Part shown: piece by piece, positions 47,036 through 58,214 of the stretch
How the letters are laid out: each line of letters begins with the position of its first letter
Position numbering within the stretch: position 1 is the first letter of the stretch
Position numbers and translations under genes: made by a program
Source: Ophioderma brevispina
Taxonomy: Eukaryota; Echinodermata; Ophiuroidea; Amphilepidida; Ophiodermatidae
Assembly (NCBI GenBank): GCA_023653785.1
Contig: JAMKCH010001602.1
Coordinates: forward strand, 1-64,000
Direction: 5' to 3'
Length of the DNA stretch: 64,000 bases
The notes under the pieces: model-generated
Databases searched by the model: none
Told to the model about the DNA's origin: nothing
The model's input: the letters and a program-made list of their open reading frames with translations, nothing else

Positions 47036-47304
47036 GGAAAAAAGATGAAAATAAAGTGCAAGAATTGGAAAATAGTTGTCTCATTTGATAGTGCTCAGAA
47101 AGGAAAGAAATATGTATATGAATAGCAGAAACCATGCAATACCGAGGCGCGTTTTTTTTCGTGTCAGCTCTGTGTGTTACAGGCAGATCTTTAATAGCAC
47201 AATTTAATAACACATGATGTAGATTGTTTCTTAATTACGTGGATCTATTGTATAGAAGCAATTGACTTGTCTTTAGTCCGTGAAATTTGTGATTCATTAA
47301 AATC

Positions 47305-47385
47305 CAACATACTAGTTAGTGGTCAGAATGCTTCAGAATCTCAGGGTCGCAGGTTCGAAACCCCCACTTTACTCATGTTTTGAGA
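47305..47385 (+). repeat. tRNA-like remnant (SINE head or tRNA pseudogene)
   Basis: TAGTTAGTGGTCAGAATGC resembles an A box and lies 18 bases before CGCAGGTTCGAAACCCCC, a B-box/T-arm-like sequence. The cloverleaf acceptor stem is not evident and no SINE body is recognised. Confidence 0.35.
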
Positions 47386-47472
47386 AATATTTGTTTTTGC
47401 AATTTTGTTAAAGTGAAATAGACAAAGTCCCATTCCATCTATCTATTCAAGCATAGGGTAATTGCAAGTTAA

Positions 47473-47749
47473 AGGGGCATTTCGTGAGCCACAACTCATA
47501 CCCCGGACGTAACTAAAAAGTTGAGAGTTTTATCTAATTTGAACCGTTAGCCTAGTAATCTTATGTTTACCTATCTACGTTGCAAATTCGGTCGTATCTG
47601 TGAGAAATTCGTAATTCGTAGTTTGTGTCCGTAACGGACAGTGGCCTATGGGACCGTGGGAAACAACTAAAATTTTGTTGATCAGTTTTTCTCAAGGATA
47701 GCTAGTGAAACAAGATAAAACAAGAAGGTGCTGGATCACGAATACACTT
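47473..47749. mobile_element. MITE family B, TTAA-flanked, ~277 bp
   Basis: TTAA at 47469-47472 and 47750-47753. Starts AGGGGCATTTCGTGAGCCAC and ends with the complement of AAGTGTATTCGTGATCC, the same terminal sequence as 1250-1592 although the interior differs and is shorter. A third, one-ended match starts near 62145. Confidence 0.72.
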
Positions 47750-48492
47750 TTAACTCTGGTGGAAACAAAGATCTCTACGGAGACAATCAATCAGGGAGTG
47801 AGCAAAAAATCTCAAGTAGTCCGCCAGTGACCTGCATGCTCTATGTTAAAAGGGGACAAATGGTGCAAGCACCAACATGAATTCCACCTGATCGCCTGAC
47901 TATACATTGATTTGGCCCAAATTTAGCTCAAAGTCATTAGTCGAATCTCAAAATAGGGAGAAGAAAAAATGCAAATGCTATTCAATTATCCTGATATTTC
48001 AAGCACGCCAGTAACTGCGACCCGATTTTGAGCCAGGGAAAGCAACGGCCCCCTGAACCTGCACCCACTCCTTTTGGCACAGCTTGTTTGACTCCATGCA
48101 AATGCCTCTTATTATTTTTAGAACAATTTAAGAAGTGGTGTGACACCAATTTTAACAGCTGATATAAATAGGAACATGCAAGGTATTATCTCTGCAAAAA
48201 TCAGCCAAATCCATTGCAGGAATCTTGCCACATAGGCCTACAAAGGTCATGATTTTTTGTATGTTTTAGGGCCCTCTGTGCCCATTCCATAGAAAGACAT
48301 AGAAAACTAGATTTTTTAAGAAAAATCATATTTGCCCACAGTTAAATTTCATAAAATTTACACAGGATGTATTTAATGGAGTCAGACTAAAATAATCTAA
48401 TGTCAAACTGTAGTCTCCGGCAACATTTTGCTTTTGTTTTATTCTGTGTTTATCCTAATAGTGAGACTTTCAAACGTTGTGTCAGTGCGACA

Positions 48493-48970
48493 CTGGGAGA
48501 ACGTGGTCTAGTGTTGGGGTGCTTGCCTGTGGCGCAAATATACCAAACAAAATCCCGGGTTCGAATCCCCGGTGGTTCCACTTGCTGGAATTTACTCGGG
48601 TGCTCAATTCTGGATTAATCTGTATACGAGCTATTGATTAAGACCGACATACCGCTCTCCTCCATGGTTCACTTGGATTGGGCAATGAATCATGAAAGCA
48701 TCCCGTCCTTCGAGGGGACGTTAAGCAGTCAGTCCCGTGTAGCCGAGAGTCACAACTGTCAATGTACCTCGCAGTCAGTGTCGAATAAGAGTAGGGTGTC
48801 AACCCTGACTGTTCTCAATCCGCCCCAGTCTAAAAAAAAAAAAAAAAAACGCGGCCATAGTTAGTAGCGTCCGTATAATAGATACACGCGCCCCGGATCA
48901 GCTTACACAGTTGAAATAATCCTACCACCACCACAGCCTTACGAATGACTTGTGGACACGCTAAGAAAAG
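48493..48970 (+). mobile_element. tRNA-derived SINE, uninterrupted copy
   Basis: The head carries an A box (gtggtctagtgttgggg, near 48506) and a near-ideal B box (GGTTCGAATCCCCGG, about 48559-48573). The body and 3' end 'cacgctaagaa' match 21457-21905. An A run (48833-48849) within the body is specific to this copy. It lies just downstream (in genome order) of acidic exon copy 1 at 49000-49216, on the opposite strand. Confidence 0.8.
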
Positions 48971-48999
48971 AAGAACCGGTAAAACTCAACCAACGATAC

Positions 49000-49216
49000 C
49001 TTCCTTTGCTGTTTTTGCTCTCTTGGGCTTCCTTTTCCTTTCTATCCGTCTCTGTTCTCAATCCATCCTCATCGTCATCGTTCTTACTCTTCTCCTCATC
49101 TTCATCTTTCTGCATTGGCTTGTGTTTCTCACCCTTCTACTCTCATCCTCATCACACCCCTCTTGTTCACTCTCTTCTTCAACCTTGTCACCGCTCTTCC
49201 TCATCCTGTATTTTGT
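49000..49216 (-). pseudogene. Acidic exon array, copy 1 (frameshifted)
   Basis: Both splice sites are retained on the minus strand: acceptor ...ttcttgcag before 49216 and donor GGAAG|GTATCG after 49000. Length (217 bp) is close to copies 2 and 4. In the phase of copy 4 a stop appears after ten codons; the matching residues EEESEQEG are found in another frame, so at least one indel separates the halves. The SINE at 48493-48970 ends 30 bases beyond the donor. Confidence 0.6.
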
Positions 49217-49339
49217 CTGCAAGAACAGCAGTGATAATGAGAAACAACACTTATGTCTAATTAATGGTATTTCATACAATGAATACCTTCAGCAGAAATA
49301 CCAGATATTTTTCAACAAAAGAAGTGGTTTATTTTAGGC

Positions 49340-50540
49340 ACCACTTTTACTAGAGGCAAAGATCATAAATACCGCACAGTACATTGGCAAGCATTTGGTT
49401 GTCATTTTAATTTTTTTCGAAATTCCAGCAGCATTTTTCGTTGGACTTTGATCTTCAGCAGTTTTTGGGTGATTTACTGCAAGTTGAAACTGGCAATTCC
49501 CCGTAGCTTTAAATACAGGTATTACAAGTTCTAAGTCCCCCCCCCAAATATTATGTTTTTCATTAATGAAATAGAAACGCTGATTCAACAAAATTCGCAA
49601 ATCAAATGAAAGAGGATGCCTACTTTCTGCCCATCTTGTGAGAAAATGATAAAATCTCCAATGACGCATACCAACACGAACCTTGTCCAATATATGGTTT
49701 CCAATATATGGAAAGAGCATGCCTGTTCACAAATCATCACCCTCATATGGGCATACACGTTTTAAAAACACCATGTACGCTCAACAACATACGCACCATG
49801 CATCAATATATGGTTTCGTCCATATTACCTGTCTCATACCAAGCATATTTAGTAATCACTTCTCATTCTTACAATTTTTACAACGTTGGAATTATTATTC
49901 TATTTAGCATTACCACCTTCATTTTTCCATAGTGAGATACCTTTTCAAGATTTTTCTGAAAAGAAGATTAGTAAAGTATTCAAAAGTAATCATACGGGAA
50001 AAGATACACTTAAAGCCATTTTTGAAAATTCAAAGCAATCTTAACTCTTTCCCACCGGATGTCGAGTGCCCTCGACACACACGTTAATTTTTGTCAATTT
50101 TTTGTTTTTTTTTTTTTTTTTTTTTTTTAATATTTTTAATTTTTTTCAAAACTATTTATTTTTTATGTGCATATTCAAAGTCACCTCCATGCCGCTTCAT
50201 CTGTGCCCCTCTTTTGACTCACACCTGGATCTGGTGCCAATGTAATTTTGTTTGTATGTATAATTATGATTTTTGGGCCGCTACCTTCCATTTGTACCGT
50301 TTTTATTTCATTCTAGTGTGACCAATGTACCTAAAGAATCTATCTTTAGGCTTAAATAATTTAATATTATCTATTTTTAGTCAAGTCATGTTCTTTTCAT
50401 AATTGTGACATACACTATTTTTGACCACCTTACGATCGGGCAGGAAGAACGCTAAATCTCTTGAACTTCCTGCAGCCGCACTTATAGAACAGAAAGAATC
50501 TTTTATTGCCAAAAATATGAAGCCGTAGAAACTCAAACCA
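49340..50540. other. Intronic or intergenic sequence shared among exon units
   Basis: The blocks after each acidic exon (in genome order) are paralogous: 'cttcagc(a/t)gaa ta(c)c(a/g)gatatttttcaa' near 49290, 50870, 56680 and 57775, then 'gcaagca...tt.g.tgtcatt' near 49390, 56775 and 57870. A T run lies at 50105-50128. The sequence near 49735-49935 also aligns with 61085-61235 and 61610-61690. No extra exon was recognised. Confidence 0.55.
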
Positions 50541-50547
50541 ATGATAC

Positions 50548-50774
50548 CTTCAAGTTGTCTGTTTTGGCACTTGGGTTTCTTTTCCATTTCTTTCCACCTG
50601 TTTATCATGTTGGATTTTTTTTTGGGGGGGGGGGGGGGTTTTCTTGTTGCATCATTCTTTTGTCTCTTGTATTCCTTTTTCTCATCATTGACCCATTGTG
50701 TTCTCATCCTCCTCATATCGTTCACTCTCTCTCGTCTCTCACCCTCATCACCATCTACATCATCCTGGTCTTCC
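50548..50774 (-). CDS. Acidic exon array, copy 2
   Basis: Acceptor tgtttttgcag ends at 50775; donor CTTGAAG|GTATCATT begins at 50547, identical in context to copy 4. The 227-bp interval is open throughout in one frame, starting EDQDDVDGDEGE and ending KPKCQNRQLE. Relative to copy 4 it has lost one base near its start, so both its entry and exit phases are shifted by one. A G run of about 14 bases at 50625-50638 encodes the odd KPPPPPKKK segment and may itself be miscounted. Could be a diverged coding exon or a pseudo-exon. Confidence 0.45.
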
Positions 50775-50999
50775 CTGCAAAAACAAAAGGTGACCAAAAT
50801 GAGAACAAAACGTAACACTTAAGGTGCCATTTTACTCATGACTTACCGATGACTATCTTATCATGATGATGGAATATTTTTCAAATAAGTGGTTTATTTT
50901 GACAATAATGTTACTACACTTCAATAGAACAAATACCAACAAAGTTGTGGTGAAAACTTAACAAATACATCAACTGAAGATGTTATAACGCAACGACTA

Positions 51000-53659
51000 A
51001 ATAGTTGATGATAGAAAAGAAGAGAAATCACTAAAGCTAATCAGAAATCAAGAAGGAATTGATCAATTTGCGTCAAGAGCTAACTGGTGTGAAAGACAAG
51101 GTAAATAACATTGACAGAAAGTGAATGCTATAGAGCAGTCGCTTAATATCAAGATGATCGCTTAGCAACATCTAACACTATTAGAATACAAGAGGAGAGA
51201 AATGGTGGCAAAAAATTCAGGTAGTTAGAAGAAAACCAACGCTGAAAGAAATACACGACAGGAAATTGAATTTGCTGATTATTGATACCGAGCGCCCAAT
51301 GAACACAGTACGTGTTTTATTATCCCTTGCCTCACATCCTTTTGATAACAGCGGTGTCTTGTTCCTGATTTCCTCCTGGCAAGTTCACTGGGGCAATTTT
51401 AATTTTTGGTTTTTCTTGATATGTCTGTATATTGTTCAATTTTGATGTCCTTAGCCAAATGAATAAATAAGTAAATAAATAAATTATGGAAGCTTTGTTT
51501 GGGGTTTCCAAGAGGAATACCGTCTAACCCGGGAGGATGATAAGTATTGTGAACTCTCATTGACTTCCATCCCGGAACAGACGTCCAGTAAATGGAGTCA
51601 TCCAGGGCAGTAACCAGGATTTTTGTAGTGGGGCGATTTTTTTTAAGTGGAAATTTGAACTTTTTCGACAAAAAAAGCATAAAAAAACCTATTTTTGGCT
51701 CGCTCCAATCGCGAAATTTGTTTGCCGCAGTTATCCTTAGATTTTCACAATTGTGGATAGGAATTATTTTGGAGACCCAACAAAGTTGAAGGTAGGCCGT
51801 AAATTAAGACTTCTAGAAGACTTTCCTCCAGAGATGAAAGGTGAGCGGAGACTGACGGCAGCCAATGCATAATAACTACGTCAGCATGGTAAGACCACAC
51901 GAATCAGGGTGGTAAAAACCATAGTAATATTACAGTTCCAACCAAGACCTAGAGCTAACCAAAGCTGTGACACCTTTAGAGACTGAAAATGAAACATTCG
52001 CTGAATACCCATGTATGCATAATTATGAATCCCATGTATGGTAATATGGAAATGACCTAAAACAAAAGAACCATGAATGTTGAGTAACTCACAATTATAT
52101 TAAACTATCATGAAGCTAAGGCTCATAAGAGAAGGCAATGGGGTAAAAAGTAAAGTTTTCAACAATCAATGGTTGAAAAGAAGAAAATGCAGAAGTTACT
52201 TACCAAAAATAAATACATTATTTGCCAATATAGGCATTGGAAATTTACATCTTTAGTTCATGCTTTAGGATTTCAAATTAAATGTTGTGTTGGTTTTATA
52301 AGTTTAAATTATATATCTAAAAGTGCTATATAAAATTCGATACCCCTACAGTGATTCAATTCCGTGAACCAGAAATAACGGTCCAAGAAATTTCAATTTG
52401 AAATACAAATACTTATACAAGTAAATGATTTGGAGACCTTTTGTGGACACTTAATTAACCTCCATCCCTCCCCATAGCAGGTCGAGAAATCTTGATGAAT
52501 ATAGTTTTCATGTGCCTAGATTATATATAAAATAGATTAAGTTAGAAAAACAAAATTTCGTAAGAATTAAAGTGGTTAAAACAAAAACAAAATGACTTAA
52601 ACATTTCAAATACGAATTTTCAACTTTTTTCTGACAAACTGTATTAGCTTTCTCTTCTCTGGAGATCCAAAACATTATGACTTTTTTGTCTAAACACTCC
52701 CAACTTCATACCAAAAGTTTACCTCTTTCACACATTATTTGAGTGGCCACAAACATTCTATATTCTTTATGATAAAAATAGGGACAAGTGAATTCCGTGA
52801 CTTTTCTCGATAACATATTTCATCAAATTTCACTTTATACGTAAAATTATCACAGTCAACAAAAAGTAATCTACAGAAAGATTTAGTACAATTATCACCT
52901 AAAGAATACTTCGGTGTAAAGCTCCTTTTTAATGAGAATTATGCATGTAGATGGACCTCCACGGACTTCTCAATTGTTTTGTTTTATTTTTCTCACCTAA
53001 GCATTGTCGTTTAATTTATTTTTTGAAGTAACAGATTGAAGGAATCTATCTTTCGTTATGTTTTTATTTTGGTTTATTAGTGTGTGTATTTAGGTACGTC
53101 TTAACGCCTGGAGCAAATCTAAGAAAAAACATTTGAATGTTAAGTAGATGCTTAAACATTTGTCAAAATAAGCCGCCGAATAAGTTGTTATATACATTAT
53201 GATGATATAGTATACATGAGAGACGAAATATATTTGTAAAACGAAAATGTCAAAGAGGAAAAACAAGTGCTTTTCAAAATATTTATGATTGTAAACAAAC
53301 AATTCCGGTGTATAACAAGTTATAATAGATTAATATGTATGAATTGCAATTAATGATTGTATACAAATATGTTCCATGATACAAATATGTTCCATGAACT
53401 GTGGTTTAGGTGATCATAAAAAAGAACGGATACACTATAAAAGGTAACGGATAACACTTTTTTTAAGACTTCAACCATAGACTCCCTGCTTCAACGTGTT
53501 TATATTTATATTTTACACGCAAAGTATAGGAGGCGTACACAAGATAGACACTCAAACATGTTAAAATAGTGTTGATGATTATTAACCTAACCGTTTAAGG
53601 TGTTAATTCAGGATTATTATTATTGATTGCCGATGAAAGGCTCCAGCTAAACACACTAT
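51000..53659. other. AT-rich intergenic or intronic, nothing firm
   Basis: Around 51000-51250 broken plus-strand frames (NTIRIQEERNGGKKF) faintly recall a LINE ORF1 coiled coil, but the match is too weak to annotate. A 'gtaaataaataaa' run lies near 51462-51483. No other signal. Confidence 0.35.
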
Positions 53660-53935
53660 CAAACGTATCAGTATAAGAAACGATAATTTATGTACTTTTT
53701 GTGGGTCTGAAGAAGAAATTCTTCTCCAATTTTATTTTATTGTCGTTATGGCAAAAATACTTGGACCAATATTGGCAGATGGATTCACAAAAAAATTTAA
53801 CTATAAGTAAAGAACATTGTATTTTCGGTCTTTATCCTCACAAGCAAAATAGAGCTAATAATCTTATAACTACAGTCAAATGGAATATTTACAAAAATAA
53901 GCTTTTGTTTATGTAACAAAAGCTTTGACATTTCA
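53660..53935 (+). pseudogene. L1/Tx1-like LINE ORF2 C-terminal fragment
   Basis: The plus strand reads DNLCTFCGSEEEILLQFYF, the CxxC motif also seen at 2655-3080, then in another frame KNLTISKEHCIFGLYPH and ANNLITTVKWNIYKNKL, which match the helix-rich end of L1-like ORF2 (the 'IxFG...N.LI...K..IY' pattern). Truncated 5' and frameshifted. Confidence 0.6.
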
Positions 53936-54110
53936 TATTTTAGTGAGATAAACTTAAACTCACAGCATTTCATTTGGACTTTTATCTTCTGCTTTTGGTG
54001 ATTTTTGGTGATTTAACATGATTTCTATTAATTATAAGTATTTAAAGAAATACATACAAAAGGGGTTTTACTTTTTATCCTTGAACTTAATATATCCTCC
54101 TTGTTCTCAC

Positions 54111-54281
54111 CCTCATAGTCATCAACATCGTCCTCATCCATGTAATCCTCATCTTCTCGTTCACTCTCTTCTTCTTCACCCTCATTTTCTTGTTCACTCT
54201 CTTCTTCTTTTTCTTTTCCCTCATCTTCTTGTTCACTCTCTTCTTCACCCTCATCACCATCAACCTCATCCTGCTCTTTGC
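54111..54281 (-). CDS. Acidic exon array, copy 3 (short form)
   Basis: Acceptor gtgttttttccag ends at 54282. The frame opens KEQDEVDGDEGEEESEQEDE and is almost purely Glu, Asp, Ser and Gln for over 50 residues. A donor-like G|GTGAGA occurs at 54110; beyond it the frame stays open to 54028 but becomes AT-rich. It does not contain the Lys-rich second half of copy 4, so the exon appears 3'-truncated or uses the earlier donor. Antisense frames are shadows. Confidence 0.5.
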
Positions 54282-54429
54282 CTGGAAAAAACACAAGGTG
54301 ATAATTAGAAACAAAACTTTAACACTTATCACAGTTATTTCAAGGCCAAATTTTGTATGTATTATAGCATTTTCTATGAGGAGTATCATCAATCTAAATA
54401 CGTCATGAAATCAAATACAGTAATATTTT

Positions 54430-56100
54430 AACACCCCCATAAATATATGAATTAATCCAATGTCGCGCGTAAAGAGCTGTAAAGGTGCTAAGCAAACCAC
54501 ATACACTCATTAACATGCACACCGTGCAATGACAAATATCAATGCCCCACTTTTGTCCAATATTTCTTCTCACAGAGTAGATGTTTATGAATCTATTTTA
54601 AGAAGCTCTGATTTCCGTTGATGCATGATAATTTCTTGAGAATGAACTTTCCCAAATACTAATTATCATGCAATATATCAAATGGACTTGCGGTTGTACA
54701 ATTAGGCGCTTGTTTGATGTATCTTTGTACATGGCAATAGCCTATCATATTATCATCAACTGCCATGTACTTGGAGATTATATTTTAGTGAATATTTTCA
54801 GTTTCGAGTGCATTGACAAAAAATAATGCCCAAGAAAATATGCATACATTCAACTCATTCATAAGCATTATCGCACTACATAGTTTCTACTGAAAATCTC
54901 AATTTTGAAAATAATTTTTAAATCTGCACATGCCAAACCCAAGTTGTACTCATTTGAATAAAATCATCAATTTTCCTGACTGTACACATCTGGGTAACTT
55001 GTATCATTTTTCTATTCACACCAAATCAATAAAGCGTGAACAAGACAAATCCATTGGTTTGCAAATTTATTTTAAAATGAAAAGTTAGTTTTAAGCTATT
55101 TATTAATAATAAAATAACCATAAATAAAATAAAAATTAAGTTCATCTTTCTATATTCATCAAGGAGTGTATAATAGACCTATATATTTTTCATTTCAAAC
55201 TCTTTCTGCAATTTTGTTTGTTCGAGGACCGCAAAACTTGCAATAAAGTGTTTCTTATAAGAAAAGTGTACCGAGAGGAAACAGTGCTAGAGGCTCGCAA
55301 AATTCAAAATCCGATATCATTTGAAATTGTCAGCATTTAATATTTTGAAATATAAAGGTAAAACTTTCATTTTGACAATGAAAGTTGCAAACCAATGGAG
55401 ACTTTCTTGTTGATTTGGTGTAATAGAAACTAATGCAAGTTACCCAGATGTGTGAAGTCAGGAAAATGGATGGTTTTATTCAAATTAGTATAACTCGGAT
55501 TTGGCACGAGCAAATTCAAAAAATCTTTTTTTTTAATTTAGACAATCAGAAACTGCTCTTGTGACACGAAACTATCTTGTGGTATCAAATTTATAGAAAT
55601 CCGATGTAGAATAAGGAAAATCGAAGGGGGTGGTATCCTCCTTTCAAAACTGACCAATGCAAAATCAGCCAATTTTGGCCAAATCTGCCACTGTGCACCC
55701 TCTTGCTTGATCTGCCACTCCCAGTGGCGTACTGAGGTAATTGATCTAGAGGGGGCAAAATTCCCAAGTTTTTTGGAGGGGAGGATGTGTAGGTACCTAA
55801 ATTTAAAAAGCTGAAGGTGTAGTGCCGTAGATTAAGAAGAAATGTTCTTCAGATAAAAGCTTCAAAATTTTAGTATAATTTAAAATAATAGATATTTATG
55901 ATCCCGTTTGAATCAATTCAATGAATGTAATGTCTGATGATCATTCTGGTTGTCGTGACTATGTGCAGAAGGTGCAAGAATTTGTTAGATTCAGTGGACT
56001 TCTTTGTCGTTAAATCTGTGTAATGCGATCTAACCGACATCCCTCTCGCTTAAGAGTCCCGCTGTCTTATTAATACGGATAGTCAATCTTTGGGCGAGGC
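54430..56100. repeat. Segmental duplication, copy A
   Basis: Aligns in pieces with 60650-62800: 'cttgtttgatgtatctttgtacatgg', 'atcatcaactgccatgtacttggag', 'actcattcataagcattat', and distally 'gactatgtgcagaaggtgcaagaa' and 'cttaagagtcccgctgtcttatt'. It lies between exon copies 3 and 4, so it is part of the larger duplicated unit. Inserted or lost blocks distinguish the copies. Confidence 0.7.
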
Positions 56101-56344
56101 TTCAACGTTGGCTTCAAAGCACGCCACATAAAAAAAACTCCTATTGATTTTTTTTCCGATGAACATACAACCTCTCATCATAAATAGAATAGAAAAAATA
56201 CCTTTTAATGAAGGGCCACAATAAAAAGCACACTATAATTACATTGCTCTTGAACCTTCCCGGCGTTCCCGCATCCCTGCATTATCAGAAAGGAAGCAAC
56301 ATTGCTCAGAAATATGAAGCAGTAGAAACTCAAACCAATGATAC

Positions 56345-56568
56345 CTTCAAGTTGTCCTTTTTGCCACTTGGGTTTCCTTCTCCTTTCCTATCCATCTCTT
56401 TCTTATCTTCACCTTTGTCATCGTCCTTACTCTTTTCTTTGTCTTCCCTTTTCTTGTCATTGACCTCTTTGTTCTCACCCTCATCCTCATTCTTGTCATC
56501 CTCATCTTCTTGTTCACTCTCTTCATCTTCTTCATCCTCATCACTCTCAAAATCATCCTGCTCTTTGC
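56345..56568 (-). CDS. Acidic exon array, copy 4 (intact)
   Basis: This is the best preserved copy. Minus-strand acceptor gtgtttttgaag ends at 56569 and donor AAG|GTATCATT starts at 56344. The exon enters in phase 1 (two bases, GC, complete a codon) and leaves in phase 0, with 74 uninterrupted codons. It starts KEQDDFESDEDEEDEE, passes through a mixed KNEDEGENKEVNDKKRED part and ends NPSGKKDNLK. Such a charged, low-complexity Glu/Asp/Lys sequence is typical of disordered nuclear or cytoskeletal linkers; no family is recognised. It has no ATG of its own because it is an internal exon. Confidence 0.55.
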
Positions 56569-56855
56569 CTTCAAAAACACAAAAGTGAAAATGAGAAACA
56601 CAACTTAAACACTTATCAAAGTCATTTCAAAGCCATTTTGTATATGTATTTTATAGTATTTTCTATAATAAATATCTTCAGCATGAATACTGGATATTTT
56701 TTAAATAGAAATTATTATTTTAACAACACTTACCTACAGTGCAATAAAGCATAAATATCAAAAAGTGTATTTGCAAGCAATTCGATTGTCATTTCTAATT
56801 TATTGAGATAAACTTAAATTCACAGCATTTTCATTTTTATATGAGATAAGCTTAA

Positions 56856-57345
56856 AGTAGCCTGGGCATATTTTCAACGAAATGTGATAAATGTGAATAC
56901 AGACAATTTTACACACCAAAAGTGTAATATACCACAAACATTTTTATTCCCCTTAATAGGAAAACTAACGACTCAGTAATTTTTAGGATAAAATTTTGGG
57001 GTTTGGCCATAAACATTAAGAAACAATGTGTTATTTTACCATGATATCACAGGACTCGTAATTAATTGATATTCAGCCACAAAGGTTCAAAGACTAAGCC
57101 AAAAACGGGTGGATTGCCGTGGGAAGAAAACTCCGACATGTCTTCTTGTGTTTAACGCCATGATCCGTCTTCATGCTGAATACAAACACTCCGGAGTGGT
57201 TTCATTATAAAAAATTGTTTTGTTTACCATAAGGATGCGGATTTGGACGTTATAATTTCAGGTGAGGACAAACGGTACAAACCCTGCAAAAAGATAATCT
57301 TGAAAAATCTTGAGGGGCGTTTTTTTCAAAGGTTCCCGTGTCTCT
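56856..57345 (-). mobile_element. MITE family A, fifth copy
   Basis: TTAA at 56852-56855; the other flank reads TCAA, one change from TTAA. The orientation is that of 1802-2306: 'gtttaacgcc', 'gttttgtttacc', 'gcaaaaagataatcttgaaaaatcttgaggggcg', and the end 'cccgtgtctct' match it. The element sits between acidic exon copies 4 and 5. Confidence 0.72.
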
Positions 57346-57484
57346 TCAATTTCACAGATGTTCATTGGGACTTTGATCTTCTGCATGACACTTCGATGAT
57401 TTGACATGATTTAGAGTAATTATCAGCATTGAAAAAAATGCACCACAAAAAATTACATAATAACTTATAGAACTTAATATATCC

Positions 57485-57665
57485 TCCTTGTTCTCCCTCA
57501 TCCTTCATCCTCATCCCCGTCTGTATCATCCTAATCATCCTCATCTTCTTGTTCACTATCTTAATCTTAATCACCACATTTTCTGTCCCCATTCTCGTCT
57601 GGCCCTCATCTTCTTGTTCAATCTCTTCTTCACCCTCATCACATCTACATCATCCTGCTCTTTGC
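57485..57665 (-). pseudogene. Acidic exon array, copy 5 (frameshifted, short)
   Basis: Acceptor ttttgcag ends at 57666 and KEQDDVD opens the frame, but a one-base loss then shifts it so that the sequence reads as Lys/Met/Arg-rich to a stop. Its 3' side ('ggaggatatattaagttct') matches copy 3 and not copy 4, so copies 3 and 5 share a truncation and are closest relatives. Confidence 0.55.
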
Positions 57666-57979
57666 CTGCAAAACCAAATTAATGAATTAGAACAGAACGT
57701 TAAACACGTATCAAAGTTATTTCAAAGCCAAACGTGTATATGTATTTAATTATTTTTCTGTGATGAGTATCTTCAGCATGAAAACCGGATATTTTTCAAA
57801 TCGAGTGAGTTTTATTTGGCAACAATTTACTATACTGCAATAGAGCATAAGTACAAAAAATCATATGCAAGCAACTGGATGTCATTGATAAACTAAAATT
57901 CACAAAAATTTCAGTTAGATCTTGATCTTCGTAATAACGTACTTTTTCGGTGATTGACATTATTCGCCCAAATCATCTC

Positions 57980-58214
57980 ATTTAAAGAATCCACACAAAA
58001 GTGCCTTAGGGGGCATGGTGGCCTAACTTGCCCACTCTTGGGACAAAACAAAACTATCCAACGATAAGAAAAACAGAAAAAACACTAAATTCAACCTAAA
58101 AAAGGTACTTAATTGGAAATACGACAAACGCAGTTTTCTCAAAACACAAAGGTCCCCCGCCCATGCAGTAGCTAAAGAAACACGAAGCAACAATTGTAAG
58201 CTCTCGGGAAGATT
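57980..58214. other. Short unassigned stretch
   Basis: Sequence between the last duplicated exon unit and the minisatellite; nothing recognised. Confidence 0.4.

Noticed and set aside
47305..47385. Functional tRNA gene
   Set aside because: A- and B-box-like sequences are present but the acceptor stem does not pair, so only a tRNA-like remnant was annotated.
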